A stretch of 64,000 bases of DNA. Origin: Quercus robur (lineage: Eukaryota; Streptophyta; Magnoliopsida; Fagales; Fagaceae). The translations under genes and the position numbers were made by a program. The notes below the pieces were generated by a model. The model was not told the origin of the DNA, searched no databases, and saw only the letters and a program-made list of their open reading frames with translations. Numbering within the stretch: position 1 is the first letter of the stretch; each line of letters starts with the position of its first letter. Shown here piece by piece: positions 35,486 to 48,132 of this stretch. The DNA lies in contig NC_065535.1 in assembly GCF_932294415.1 (NCBI RefSeq), positions 12,308,282 to 12,372,281 of the forward strand. Reading direction: 5' to 3'.

Positions 35486-36258
35486 TGACAAAACTTAGAT
35501 ACAATATTTTAGATACTATTTTTTTTTTTTTTAATTCAGTCATATGGCAATTTAACTAAAAAATACACTTCTATTTCATAAGAAAAAATCCACATGGCAA
35601 AATATTAACGAGAGAATATAAGAAACAACACTTAAATATTGTACCCAGGGCCGGCTCTAAGGTGGAGCAAAAAATGCAACCGCCTAAGGCTCCAAGTAAA
35701 AAAAAGGCCCCTAAATTTTAACCAATATGATTATTTATAATCAATAAATAAAATAATTATTTTTATTAAATGAAAAACAAATAAAAAAATAGAGAAAAAT
35801 GCAACGTCGTCCACAATATTTTTCACAACACTTTTACAACTAATGCTAAGTAACAAGTTGTTACAGCCAATTGTTGATGGCAAAAAAATAATTATAGTGA
35901 TATTTTCAAATAAAAAACAAAAAGCAGTTTAAAATCTAGGATTTGTTATAAAAAATATTGTGAATGTTGCACTTCTAAAAAAAAAAAGAATAATAATAAG
36001 AGTTTAATTAGCAAATTTTTACTAGTTTTCATCTAAATCTACCACTAACACCACTGTTTTACTTACCACTATCAATCTACCACATCAACAAGTATAAAAA
36101 TTTTGTTAAATTTTTTTTGTCTTAAAAATTCAAAAAAAAAAAAATCTATGTAGTTCATGCTAATTAGTAGTAATTTTGCATCTAAATAAGATGATCAATT
36201 TTCGCCTTAGGCCCTCAAATACATCAAGCCGCCCCTGATTGTACCTAAATCTTGCCCT
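35486..36258. mobile_element. MITE split by a hAT insertion
   Basis: The left end is ACAAAACTTAGATACAATAT and the complement of the right end is GGCAAGATTTAGGTACAATA; most positions agree. Unit 2 lacks it (TACTATTAATTAATAAG near 17890). About 170 bp without the nested hAT. A related element lies in intron 4 of the ERD2-like gene at 57812. Confidence 0.6.
35646..36237. mobile_element. Non-autonomous hAT element, second copy
   Basis: Ends CAGGGCCGGCTC and AAGCCGCCCCTG, flanked by the perfect 8-bp duplication ATTGTACC (35638-35645, 36238-36245). The 592-bp sequence parallels the copy at 25949 and preserves the empty site of the LTR retrotransposon at 36002-36008. No transposase. Confidence 0.92.
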
Positions 36259-37509
36259 AATTATAATTATCACTTTAGTGGAAAAGTGCAATGTACTAAA
36301 CCCTAAAAAAAAAACCCTTTTATATATATCCATTAAATGATTTTTATAATAGTTAATAAACGTAACAACTACATAATTCTGCCCCTTTTTTATTAATATA
36401 AAATAAATAAATAAAAACCTTAACAAAATAACTTAATCATCCTTGTGGCTCAAAGACATATTCTTATTTCTTTTATTAGGAGAGTTAGTGTTAATTTTTT
36501 GTTTTTTGTTTTTTTTTTTTTTTTTTTTTGAGGGGAGTGTTAATTTAAATCATCTAAGATTCTTCTATTGTTTTACTTATTGAATTATGAAACAAATAAA
36601 TGGTATTTATCATTAACCATATACATCATAGATGTAAATCTAACTATTTAATACTTTATTTTTATGAAAAAATATTTGTTTGGAAAATAGTTCGTTAAAA
36701 AAAACCATTTTTATAAAAAAATTAAATCATTTTTCGATGGAAATCAGTCACGTTTCTACTAATTCCAAATATTTATATTTATACATATCACTTATTTTAA
36801 AAAGCAATAAGGAAAACAAATGTACAAAACTTTAATACTTTTATTATTATTATTATTATTATTATTATCCTACGGGCGATGGCCCATCCTGCCGACTACT
36901 AAACAATTAGGTTTTAAAATTATTTATTTCTATTAGAGGGAATTAGATGGTCTTAAGGAATCAAAGCAGTAGGGTGGATGTTTTGTTTTGATTCATGGAG
37001 CATTAGGGTTCAATCCCTGCCTATGCTAAAAACTTATTGGTGTCTTGATCTGGTGATAAAAAAACTATTATTAGAAACGGACGCCATAAGTTGAAATTCT
37101 CTCAAAAAAATTAAAAACTTTAGACCCTCATTTAGAATGTGATATATAATATTGTACTAGGATTTCTTTTATTATTATTAGGCTATTATATATTATTTTT
37201 TATGAAACCAGATCATGCCAGGCAGACATCACTAATCATTGTCCAAAGTGAATCAAACTTGGACTGCCCATCGTAATAACTAATAAAGTAATAAGTACAT
37301 AATGAAACAATAATAAACTAGTCAACTTTGTAAACAGCGGTGAACCAAACAAGTAATCACTAGAATTTCTCAAAAAAAAAAAAAAAATGTAATCACTAGA
37401 AGACAATCTACTTCATCATACTCTATTATGCGAGTAGAAGCATACTTTGGCCAGATTCAATATTTATAAGTATTATTTATTTATAAATAATAAAAAGAGT
37501 CCGAATTTA

Positions 37510-39502
37510 ATAAGGATGGATATGGACACTTTATTTTGTATTCGGTTAATAAACTTTAGTCCCTCAGTCTCAATGATGAGCTTGACATGTCTACAAAAGA
37601 TAATTGAAGTTATTTTGATAGTTTGGAAGTAATCACAACTCAAAAGTGCTTAAATCTTTTTGAAAACGATACTGAAAAATGACCTTTACTCATTGTTTTG
37701 GCCATAACTTTTGATCCACAAAGAATTTTTTAGTAAAGTTGATCTCATTGAAAAATATACATCCTGGGTTTCAATTTGAACACAAATTTTTCCTAATTTG
37801 AGCTTAAATTGAGTGAGTTATGGCTATTTTAAATTGGGCTAACTAGGCAGTCCGATTTTATAGATTTTAAAACTTCATTTTAAGGACCCAAAACATAATG
37901 TTTTGATGTGAGCCGGCCCATGGACCCTTGACAACATCCAAAGATCATTAAAAAATCTAAAAAACCTAACTTTAACTTATAAATACTCATCTTATGCCTT
38001 CAATCAAAACCCTAATTCTCTTTTCTAAAACCCTAATTCTCTTTTCTAAAACACACCACAGCACCTTTGCACATTTTTTACCCAAAAAAAAAAACCTCTC
38101 TTTAGTTAGTTCTATGGCAGAAACTATTTTCTCAATTTGATTTCTCAAAAACTTTTTCAAAACTAATCTTGTTTTTGAGTTGTGATTACTTATAAACTAT
38201 TGAAATCTTCTTTTACCTTAATATCCCATTGAATCTTGTTGTGGAAACACTGAGGGGCCGGTTAAATATCAATCAAGTTTGTACTCCATAGCAAGGTGAG
38301 TCCCTTTTCATGAATTTTCCTTGATTTGGTTCTTTTATAATTTGTGTTTTTGTTGTTCTTAGTTAATTTATATATTATTCATGCTTAGAAATATGTTTTG
38401 TTTTGTTTGATTTCATTTTGTTTTGTCTCATCATGTTTTGATTGGAAAATTGATGTGATTTGGTATAATGATGAATATGTTTTGATGTGTTAAGTGTTGC
38501 TCTTATTTGTTGTTAGATCCAATGCGTGTTTAGGAATAGATTTTGTTTTATTTATCTTTGATATCTTTGTTGTTAGTTTAGGTTGTTTAGTTTTATATTA
38601 GAAGTATGTTAGGTTTAATTTGATTGTTATTTTGTTGCTTGCTTTAAAACTGCATTTCTGGGCGTGTATGTGTGCGCATACTTATGTATGTGTATGTATG
38701 CATACTAGAGGCTTGCATATGCATACTCATGTATGCGTACGCATACTCATGCCCAGTAGTGCAGATTTAGAGTTCTTGCAATTTTGATTGTTTTGCTTAA
38801 TTCTAAATCCTTTGTTTAAGTCTTGTTGAGTCTAATTTTCACATGTGTAGGCCTAGGGTTAGTAGAAGAACATGTTTCACATGCTTTAATTATTGAATTG
38901 ATAATTAGAGTTTATATCTTGGTTGAAGAACATGAACATACATTGATGTACAGGTACTGTGGTGTTATGAGATAAGTGAAGTAAGTCATGCATAATTACA
39001 TGAACATGTATTTGATTGGAATGATGAGCATTATATAGTTTATGAACATGATGAATATGCTTGGCTAATAACATGATACTATGCTTGGATGTTTGGGATA
39101 TGCTTGATGTTAATGCCTTGTTGATGTTACCGTATCGTGTTATGCTTGCTGCCTTGGATGAGATGAGATAGATGTATACTTAGGTTGTGATATGCCATGA
39201 TAGATGAGTGATTAGGTTTTGGGATGATTGACACCATGTTGGTTGTTAGATGTATGCTAGCGTGTGTGAATATAGATGCAATATTGAATGTTCCTTTAAT
39301 AGGGTTAAGACATAAGACACAATGAGAGGAAGCCAATCTTAGCGTTTTTGGGTGCCTAACACCTTCTCAAGATTGTACCTTAACTCCGAACCCATATCTC
39401 TGGTAGTAAGATCAATGGTCCTTCCTCGAGAGAAAGCTATATATATGGTTCCTAAACCATTGCAAAAATTAGGTGGCGACTCCTCGTTGTGTCCACAATG
39501 AG
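37510..39502. mobile_element. Unclassified 2-kb insertion
   Basis: Compared with unit 2 (near 23960), about 2 kb separates AGAGTCCGAATTT from GTGTAAAATTCATGTTATAC. The ends contain ATGGACAC and GTGTCCAC, complementary over 7 bp. Near the right end is AAAATTAGGTGGCGACTCC, of the kind found just inside some plant LTR elements. A 99-bp foldback lies at 38658-38756. No coding region was recognised, and no clear target duplication was found. Confidence 0.45.
38658..38756. repeat. Foldback of alternating purine-pyrimidine sequence
   Basis: The left arm CTGGGCGTGTATGTGTGCGC is matched by the complement of the right arm, CTGGGCATGAGTATGCGTAC. The interior is rich in GCATAC and GTATGC steps, including GCGTACGC. 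Confidence 0.6.
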
Positions 39503-39927
39503 TGTAAAATTCATGTTATACACCATCTAATAAGATATTGTCACATCATTTTTTTACTTAAAACTCAATACATCCTATCACACATAATAACATTTAAATA
39601 AACTCATAATTAAATTGGATTTTCAAATGGATATTAACTTTCTTTCTGTTTTGAGAAACAAACATACACATAAAAGAGAGAGGGAAAGTGAATGAATATT
39701 AAAATTGATTGAGTATAGTTGTATCTATTCTATAATATGGAATATAATGATGTGACATGTTGAAATTAAAGGAGTAAAACTTGGGTTTTACAATCTTTAT
39801 AAAATATAATCTCATAAAAAAATATTCAATAATTATTATTTTTTTTTACTTAAATCAATTAAAGATGACGATACAAAAAAATACGTACAATTCATAATGT
39901 GCAAATCATATAATCTAGATTTAACAC

Positions 39928-42900
39928 TGTTCGGGGGCCTTTTTCAATTGCCTAGCCACATGTGTTCCATTGGAGGGATGACCTTACTAGGCCCGGGTTC
40001 TTTCTGGGGAGTTGCGTCTGGAACTCAACATTGGGCCACGTGGTCCAACGGTTACCGGCATATTTTTAAGCCTACAAAATCATTAAGGCCAAAATCTAAG
40101 AATCATGATAATGGTTGAGTAAATATGTAATATGTGTTTGATATGATAGCTTTGATTAGTAGTTGTGATAACAATTGAAATAAAGTATTTATTTAGAGGT
40201 AAAGTAATCATGTACTCAATAATGTAAATTTAAAGATAAGGAAGTAAAGTCACTTATCTTTGTATGGTTTATAACTCCAGCTGTGTAGCATCAGTGAGCT
40301 AATAGGATTCCAATAGACTGCCAACGGTAAAGGCTAGTTAAGCTTGCCCCTCTTATCATGCATTTAAATGAGTTTAAGCCTTGGTTAATAGTTGTAATAG
40401 TAGTTGGAATAAAATAATAAGTATTTAAATGTGAAGTAAACATGTATTCGATGATGTAAATTTAAAGATAAGGAAGCAAAGTCATTTATCTTTGTATGGT
40501 TTGTAGCCCAGTTGTGTAGCATCAGTGAGCTGATAAGATTCTAGCAGAGTGATTCCAGCGGTAAGGGATAGTTTGCCATGATGACTTTAAGATTGAAGGG
40601 GGAAAAATGAGTGCAACTGGAGGGAGAGAGAGTATGCCCAGCTGTGTGTAGGGGCTGGTTAAGCTTGCCCCTCTTATCATGCACTTAAATGAGTTTTCCC
40701 CTTAACAATGCTCTTTTAATTGTTGTGACGTTGTGAATAGTGTTGCCTTCCACGAGAAGGCTTTTGTATGGAGTATATGTGCCTTCTAAGAGAAGGGTTT
40801 TATGTAAGAAGTAGTTGTGCCTTCTAAGAGAAAGGCTTTTGTAAGAAGTAGTTGTGCATTCTAAGAGAAGGGCTTTGATATAAGATCTTGGTGCCTTTTA
40901 AGAGAAGTGCTTTAGTAATAGAAGTTCATGTCTTCCATGAGAAGGGTTTTTAGTATGAGTGTTTGGCATCTCTTGAGAAGTGTGGAGATGGTAAAAACAT
41001 AGATGTTTTGTGGGATGTAATATGTATGATATACGAAAATATGATAAATATGGTGGTTAATGATAGTAAAAATATGAAATTATAATTGCTGGAGAAGTTG
41101 TAGAGATTGCTTTCCAAGAGGAAAGATTTTGTAAAAGAAAAGTATAAAGATGTGTTTATGGACAGCAAAACAGTAGAATTTCAAAGTGAGAGAGTATGAG
41201 AGTGGAGTTTAGAAGAGTTGTGATGTGTTATATATAATGATGTAGTAAGTGTATATGAGATTGTGTAAGAGAAGTGAAGAAAGAGCTCTTTAGAGATATG
41301 AGCAGCAAGATATATGTACTTTCAGAATATAAAGAGTGAGATAATGAGTATAAGAAAGTAATAGTATTGTAGTGTTTAGCAAAGCTGCTGGGATTTCCTG
41401 CTGGGATTGTATGAAAGCTTATGAATAACATTTATGAGCTAAGGGCTGAAGAGTTTAGTTCCTCATCTAGAAACTAAAAAACTCAGAAGCTTAGAACTTC
41501 ATTGAAAGCCTCCGAAGATTATTAGAGGAAGAGAGAATAGAGAAGTTTTTATCAGAGAGTTGTTCTCCATTGGTGTCCCCCCTTTAGGTGTTAATGAAGG
41601 GTTCCCTTTAGTTGAGTTTAAAGGGGTATTTTAGCAAAGAATATCTGCCAAAATCTATCCCAATCAGCAATGAATCTTTAGATAATCCATCTTAAGATTT
41701 GGCCAAAAAATGTATGTTTAGCTTTAAGGTATTCTTGCTATTTCGGGTAAGAGTTGCTGGGGAAAAAGTAACAGAAAAGGAAGGTATTTTAGCAAGAGAA
41801 AAGTAGTTTCAATAGTTGGTTTTGGTTTTAGCCAAATGTGGAAAAAATCAGTAATGCTCAGGCTGCTGGGTCAGCTGTCGCAACTGTTTTGAAAAAGGCT
41901 GTCCCAGCTATCAAGAAAAGCTGTGACAGCTATTATGAAAAAAAGCTGTCCCAGCTGTCAAGAAAAGTTGTGACAGCTATCATGAAAAAGCTGTCCCAGC
42001 TGTCAAGAAAAGTTATGACAGCTATCATGAGACAACTGTTTGCTTTGGGCAGAAGCCAGTGAGGTCAGATAGGTGATTTCAAACTGCTGGAAAGTACATT
42101 CGGCGTTTATTGGATGGATTTGGCTGAAAAATGGTAAGATCTCTTTGAAGGGTATCTTGTTATTTTGGGTATAACAGCTGGTTGCTGAGATTTCAACATT
42201 AAATGGCTGATGATATAACTTCCAACCAGGTGTCAAGTGCTAAATGCACTACTAGGGTTCAGCTGAAAATGTTTTCTTTTCGGGTGTTTGTGTTTTTGGT
42301 CCAAGGTTCCATTACAACACATTTATAGCAAGTAATAGAAGAATTGGTTGAATGCTAAAGAAGCTTTAGAGATTTGTTCAAGGTCTCATTGTATTGTGAC
42401 ATAATCTTGGTGAGTAAGAAGAGTATTCAATGCTCTGCTCTAGCAGCTGGCAGAGACATATATGGTCTGATTGTGGCAGACAGCAGTTGGGTATAAACGA
42501 TATCATGAATATTTTGTATATAGTTGGAGATTAAAGATAGCCAATCAAATTAAGCCATGTGTTTGAGTTGGATTTTAGTTGAAAGAAGTAATGAGATTTA
42601 TGTAGATTAATATAATCAAGTTTCTAAATTTGTATAGCAACAGCTGGGGATTGAATGAATAGTTACCCAACAGTTGGATGGCAATAGATATTGAGTATTT
42701 GTCACATGATGAATATTAAGCTTTAGAAAAAGAGCAATGGGGAAATATATCATTTTAAGTGCTACGTGATAAGAAATGCTTACCATATGTTACCCGCTAC
42801 ACACGGACTTGTCAGAGTTTAGGGAGTTGGAGAAGACATGTCAAGCAACATGTTTCTTTTATCAACTTTAAACCGCTGAAACTTTACAGAACATACATTT

Positions 42901-43344
42901 TGGCCCTCCAAACCATGACTCCCAATGTTTCCCCAAAGATACTTATGAGCTTGGGTTATAAGCCAAAGATGAGATGACGTACCTCGGGTTTTGTTGTTAT
43001 TTTGTGTAAATAAGAGCTCTTGTTGAAGAAGCCGCTTGCCATGAGTGTAAGAGAGGTAATATGAGCTGTGAGTTTTGATTCATTGCTTAAGCCCAATCCA
43101 TATGTTGATGTTGATAATGTCGTGGGGTTATGATCCCAATTGATGAAGAGGAAATGTGGGCCATGAATCTGCCTCTTGAAGTAAGGATCTTGCGGGCCAT
43201 ATGAGCTCAATCTATGTAGTTGAATGAGATATGAGCTTATTTTGGGCTTTAAATAGATTTACCCAAAAAAACCAATAATATGTTGATGTGGCATGGAGTG
43301 CCAATGAAGTAATGTCACGTGGGCCAAAAAAATAGTCCTCAACA
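39928..43344. mobile_element. 3.4-kb TG...CA element, probably a giant solo LTR
   Basis: Starts TGTTCGGGGGCC and ends GTCCTCAACA. It is flanked by the 5-bp duplication AACAC (39923-39927, 43345-43349). Unit 2 has the empty site GATTTAACACTAAAAGGAAG (about 24309). No second LTR or pol-like ORF is present. The interior has internally repeated modules: two copies of a segment with GATAAGGAAG-AAAGTCA-TTATC near 40230 and 40470; repeated GTGCCTTCTAAGAGAAG near 40745-40900; and GCTGTCCCAGCTGTCAAGAA repeats at 41890-42020. This would fit a very long LTR of a Gypsy-type element. A non-LTR explanation is not excluded. Confidence 0.7.
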
Positions 43345-43822
43345 AACACTAAAAGGAAGACTTTATCTCAAATTTCAACAACTTAATTTCATGTTTAATT
43401 ATCCTGGCAAAGTGGGGGGAGGATGTGGGCTTTAAACCAAAGATATTATTAAACACCAAAATACTATTTTCAATAGATTATCACTTAAACCCTAATTTAC
43501 TGTTTTAAACTTTAATCAATATATATAGATCAGACAAAGGTGCACTTATAGAATTGCATCCAATTTACATTAATGGAAAAATTACCACTTTGTTTGTTTG
43601 CATTGGAGCTAGCAAGTGTGAGGTTAACAAAAATTAATTAAAATACTACTTGGGTATTACATTTTTCAACGTTTTAAGAATTGATATGATTGCATAATAT
43701 TATGTATGAGAAATTATTCACTTTTATAGGAAAAAACCTTCCTTCTCTCATAAAGGGCATGGGCCTTATCCTGAGTTGCACATCGAGGCTTATATCCCCG
43801 TGTGAGAGGAGGAAGGACTCTT

Positions 43823-43856
<34 letters not shown>

Positions 43857-43969
43857 AACGAATAAATTCTTGTCATGTAAATTGTCACCGTAACACGAAG
43901 AAAAAAAAAAAAAGGGTTTCGCATTTAATGATAAAGTGGATTGCATGGTTGACCCAAAGATAGATTCTT

Positions 43970-46300
43970 AGAGAAAGAGTGAGTGAGTGAGAGTACGTTG
44001 ATATGTTACTAAACACAAGTGCTCCAATTCTTAAATGAGATATTTTTTACTTTCTACAAAGGGTAAGGAATGTGTTTTTTCTAGATTAACTTGTACGTAT
44101 AACTTGTACGAAAATTAAAATAATAAAAGTTTTATTTTCTTTGGACACTTTGATGTTAGGGTTTTGAATGGAGGCTGAGTAGAACGAATTTTGGGGAGAA
44201 AACCTTGTATTTTCCTTTCTCTAATGGTAACCTAAACTCTTTGCTCTGGCTAGGGGTTATGTTTCTTCCATATGGTATGAATATTCAATGTGATTCTTTC
44301 TAGGATTTTATCAACAACATATTTGATTGTTCAATTAGATTTCTTTTTATGTATTAGTTCTTCCATACTATCAATAAGTTCAATCACTTTTTTCTTATTG
44401 TTTAGATGAATTTCTAATAATTTCAAATAGAAATCAGGTTTTAAAGTGAATGAGTTTTTCTAAAAACTTTTCTTAAACCCATGGGAATAAAGAGAGGAAA
44501 GAAGAGGTAAATGGGCCGGGGAAGCCTAGGAAATGAATTAGTAAACTCAATGGGTCGGCTTAAAGGCCAAAAAGCCTGAAAAGTAATAAGAGGTAATAAT
44601 GTGGTAATTGGGCCAAGGAAGTCCAAAAGATCTAGCAAAAAGCCCATGGGAGTAAAAGAGGTAAAGAGGAAGTAAACAAGCCGAGAAAGCTCGAGAAATG
44701 AAATAATGAAATGGGCTGGCACAATAGGAATGTTGGCCAACAAAGCTCAAAAGAGGTAAAGATGTGAAAAGTGGGCTTAGGAAGCCATGAGCAAAAGATT
44801 GATGAAAAAGTGGGCTGGCATGACAGGAACATCAGCTTGCAAGTCCACAGGGGTAACAAGAAGTAAAAGGAAAGGTAAAACTATAGCAGGCACAATGAAG
44901 TGGTATGGCATGATCAATAGCCAAAAGGCCCATGGTCACAGAAAAGGAAAACATGGCTTGGCAGGAAGATGAGGGCTTTTGTCCAAGCAACGCCCAGTCC
45001 AAAAAAGGATAAAAGGCAGGGAATATGAGCTCAAAAGCTCACACATCCTTCACGCCACAAAAGATAAACACCAACTAGCACATCTAGTAGAATCAAACAA
45101 TCATGGAGGCAGCACAAATGGTGTGAAGGCCAGAAAGAAACAAAGTTCAGATGGAGTGGAGCATACACAAAGGGCCAGGGCACCACCTACTTGTACCCAG
45201 CCAATACATGGCAGGTGAGCCATAAGTCAAGACTTTTAGAGGGTGTGGTCTGGCGGTGGGGAGAAAGAGGGGTCTATTTTGGGGTTCCCGCTCAAGCTCT
45301 TTGGGAGGAGATATCATGCTGAGATGGCATCTCACCCAAAAGAGGTAAATATGGGCTGGGACCACTTCATACATGCCATAGAAGTAGGTAATGAAGAGGC
45401 TTAGTCCTTATCCGGATGAAGGACACCCATAAGGAGCCAAAAGCAGTTAAGGGGTAAAAATGGTAAATCTCACCATAGCAAATAGTATAATAGCTGTGAA
45501 CAGTGAAAAAGGGGAGGAACGAAAGGGAAGTGAGGTAGAAAGAAAAGAATAGAAAAACAGAGTACATCAATAGACTACCTTTTTCTCTCTCTCTTGACAA
45601 ATTCACTCTTTGAGAGATTGAGGATTGAAGCTTAAACCATTTAGGCCCTTTTTTCCGAAGTGTGTAACTTTTATGGCAGAAGCCTTCCTTAATGTGACTC
45701 ACGTTAGGGATTGGTTCCCTTCTTGGACTCGCTTTTGCTGAGAAGCCGAGCCTACTTTTCTGGCAAACAAGTTTTCTTTTTGTTATTTATGCTTATTGGG
45801 TGATTGGTTTACCACTCTATTATTAAACTATCTGTTGTAGTGTTATTTCCATTTGTTGTATTATTTTGCCATAACCTTATTAAGCTATCTTCCTTCTCAG
45901 CGTTAGTCTCATTTGTTTTGTTTAGTATTACAGTTATTCTGCCACATTGTATTCTTGCTATAACATCTGTAACAATTGTTCCGGCTATGGGCACGCCATA
46001 CACTTAGCCCGCGATACCTCTGCCAGAATGCATCTATATTGGGATGGCTCAACTTGTGCACAAGCTGGCCTAAAGTGTAGCCCATTTAGGCCAATCCCAA
46101 CTCTTTTACCCTAGACCCACAGGCCGCAGTACAGTAAGAGGGATCGAAACCCAACAACACAAAAAGGCCCACCACATTGAGTTACAAGACTCATTACATT
46201 TTTAACGATGATTAATGAAGAGCCATATTTAAATTCTTTTTGTGGTGATAAATGGCATGCAATATATTGTAACTGCTGGCATTAATCTCAAAATGAAGTT
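43970..46300. mobile_element. Probable LTR-element-derived insertion, limits uncertain
   Basis: Unit homology stops near 43970 and resumes near 46795. The insert has a degenerate repeat field at 44460-45000 (GGGCTGGCA-AATAGGAA, AGGTAAA-AAGTGGGC), then gene-free sequence ending GAAACCCAACAACAC. TGTTAGGGTTTT at about 44155 and AAACCCAACA near 46155 could be LTR ends, but no matching target duplication is seen. ORFs in the field are short, overlapping and repeat-driven. Confidence 0.4.
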
Positions 46301-46540
46301 ACCAATTACAAGAAATATAGGAGTAATAAAATTTAGCCACCAAAAAAAAAAAAAAAAAACCTAAAGTACTGATAGAAAAGTATTTGGAATCATACAGAGT
46401 AGGCAATTTTTTAAGATTTTTTAATTTTTTTTAATTTTTAGGGAAGTGGGGCAGAAAGAAAAAGAAAGGGGGCTCACTGACTCGGGGTGTTTGATATTTG
46501 GGTCATTTTGAGGTTAATTTTTTGTGATCAAAATAGTAAA

Positions 46541-46743
46541 CCTCCGTTTGGATACCAATGAAAAATGAAAATTATTTCACTATTCAACTTATTTTTACTG
46601 CTATTCATGGGCTCCATTGCACTTTTTGGTACTATTCATGACCCCACTGTATTATTTTAGCTAACTTTTATTTTTATCTACACTACTTTCAGCAAAAAAT
46701 TTTCAGTTTCAGCAAAATAAAGCAGTATCTAAACAAACCCTAA
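46541..46743. mobile_element. MITE of the GTTTGGATACC family, copy b
   Basis: Left end CTCCGTTTGGATACC, right end CAGTATCTAAACAAACCC, with the shared CTATTCATGGGCTCC and ACTTTCAGCAAAAAATTTTC interior. The best-preserved of the five copies. Confidence 0.7.
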
Positions 46744-47657
46744 ATGTGGTGAATTGGTGATGGAGATGGACTAGAACAATGTTTTGTCGATGTTTCAACT
46801 CTCAACAAAACAAATTATGTGAGATTTTATGGGCTTGAGATTCTGCCAGCCTCATTGGCAGGAAAAATTTTAATTTTCTATTGACTCACGACTAGTCTCT
46901 CTTTGTACACAGTGTATTGTCAATATAAACAGTGATTGAATTGGAAAATAAAGTTGGAAAGGGATATGACTTTATGAGGATGAAATTATGAAAATCTAGA
47001 GTTTCCTTACATTTATTTGATGAAAATAAAATTATGAAAATCTAGAGTTGCTTTCAACAAGTAGGGTCTAATTTTAAATTTTTAGGTGGGAGATAAAGTT
47101 GAGATATGTTTCGAATTGATGATCACTTGCAATGATACAATGACAAATAAAAGTTTGATAGTAATTATAAACATAATTATTTAAAAATTATTCTAATACC
47201 CCTCATGTGTGAACCTAATCCCTTTAATAAGTGGAGTTAAATATGTGAAACTTCTAACTTTTGAAATGGGAGGAGTAGGGGAGATTAGGTTTGAACTCAA
47301 GATCACCTAAACTCAAAATCACGTACTCTAATACATACCAAGATTAATTACCAATTCTCTTATAATCAATTACCATATTTTTGATAATCATAGAGGGGGG
47401 CAGTATATATATGTTAAAATCAAGTAAAGCTTTGAATTATTTTCTCACTTTTTCTCTCAATTTTTTTTACAAAAATTGCATGAACCAAATGCGTCAACAA
47501 TTTCCTATATCTCCTATGTTTTTCCATGATGAGGGAGAGTTGAGTCCTTAGTTCTAACTCCATTTAAAATAACTATGAACCTAGAGTAGTTATTGGGTAT
47601 TTTTAAAGTATGGTGATTTGGTGCTTTCTCTTCTCACATTTACGATAGATCCTACTA

Positions 47658-48132
47658 AGAGTTGTCCAAGGACCCACTGGACCTGACCCACCTGCCACCA
47701 CGAATCGAAGCAACTGTTTCGACGGTTGACGATGAATTTCTTTCTCCAAAAACCAAGATTTACGAGTCGGATATCGGGTCTCCTCCTCTCAAATTCAAGA
47801 AACCCAAATTGACCAACCCATCTGTTTTTTTGGCGAGATGTTGTAGATCTGGTGAACTTTGGGATATTTTTGAGAAGATCTAGCCGAGATCTTGCCGAAA
47901 ATGGCCAAGATCTCACCGGATTTCTATTTTTCATCTTTTCTTAGCCGGATTCTTGTCGCTTTCCAAATCTTCAACCCCAATTGATCCACCCAACATTCAT
48001 TGAAGCTCCAACTCACCCAATCCGATCATCCCCTAGGTCAGTGATGGGTTGATGGTGGCTCCACCCGATCAGTTCGGATTGGATGTGTGTTGAGCCCAAA
48101 CCCGATTCGACCCAAACCGTGAACATCCCTAA
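47658..48132. mobile_element. hAT-like non-autonomous element
   Basis: The left end AGAGTTGTCCAAGGACCC and the complement of the right end (TTAGGGATGTTCACGG) are imperfect inverted repeats of a common plant type. TCCTACTA and TTCTACTA flank it (7 of 8 match). The interior (ORFs 47662-47883 and 47934-47590) is GC-richer than its surroundings and may be captured or element sequence; no family was recognised. Confidence 0.55.

Noticed and set aside
44441..45218. Overlapping ORFs in the degenerate GGGCTGGCA field
   Set aside because: Repeat-driven frames on both strands within a probable LTR-derived insertion.
47590..47934. 114-residue minus ORF
   Set aside because: Lies in a hAT-like element, overlaps a plus-strand ORF of similar length, and has no recognised domain.
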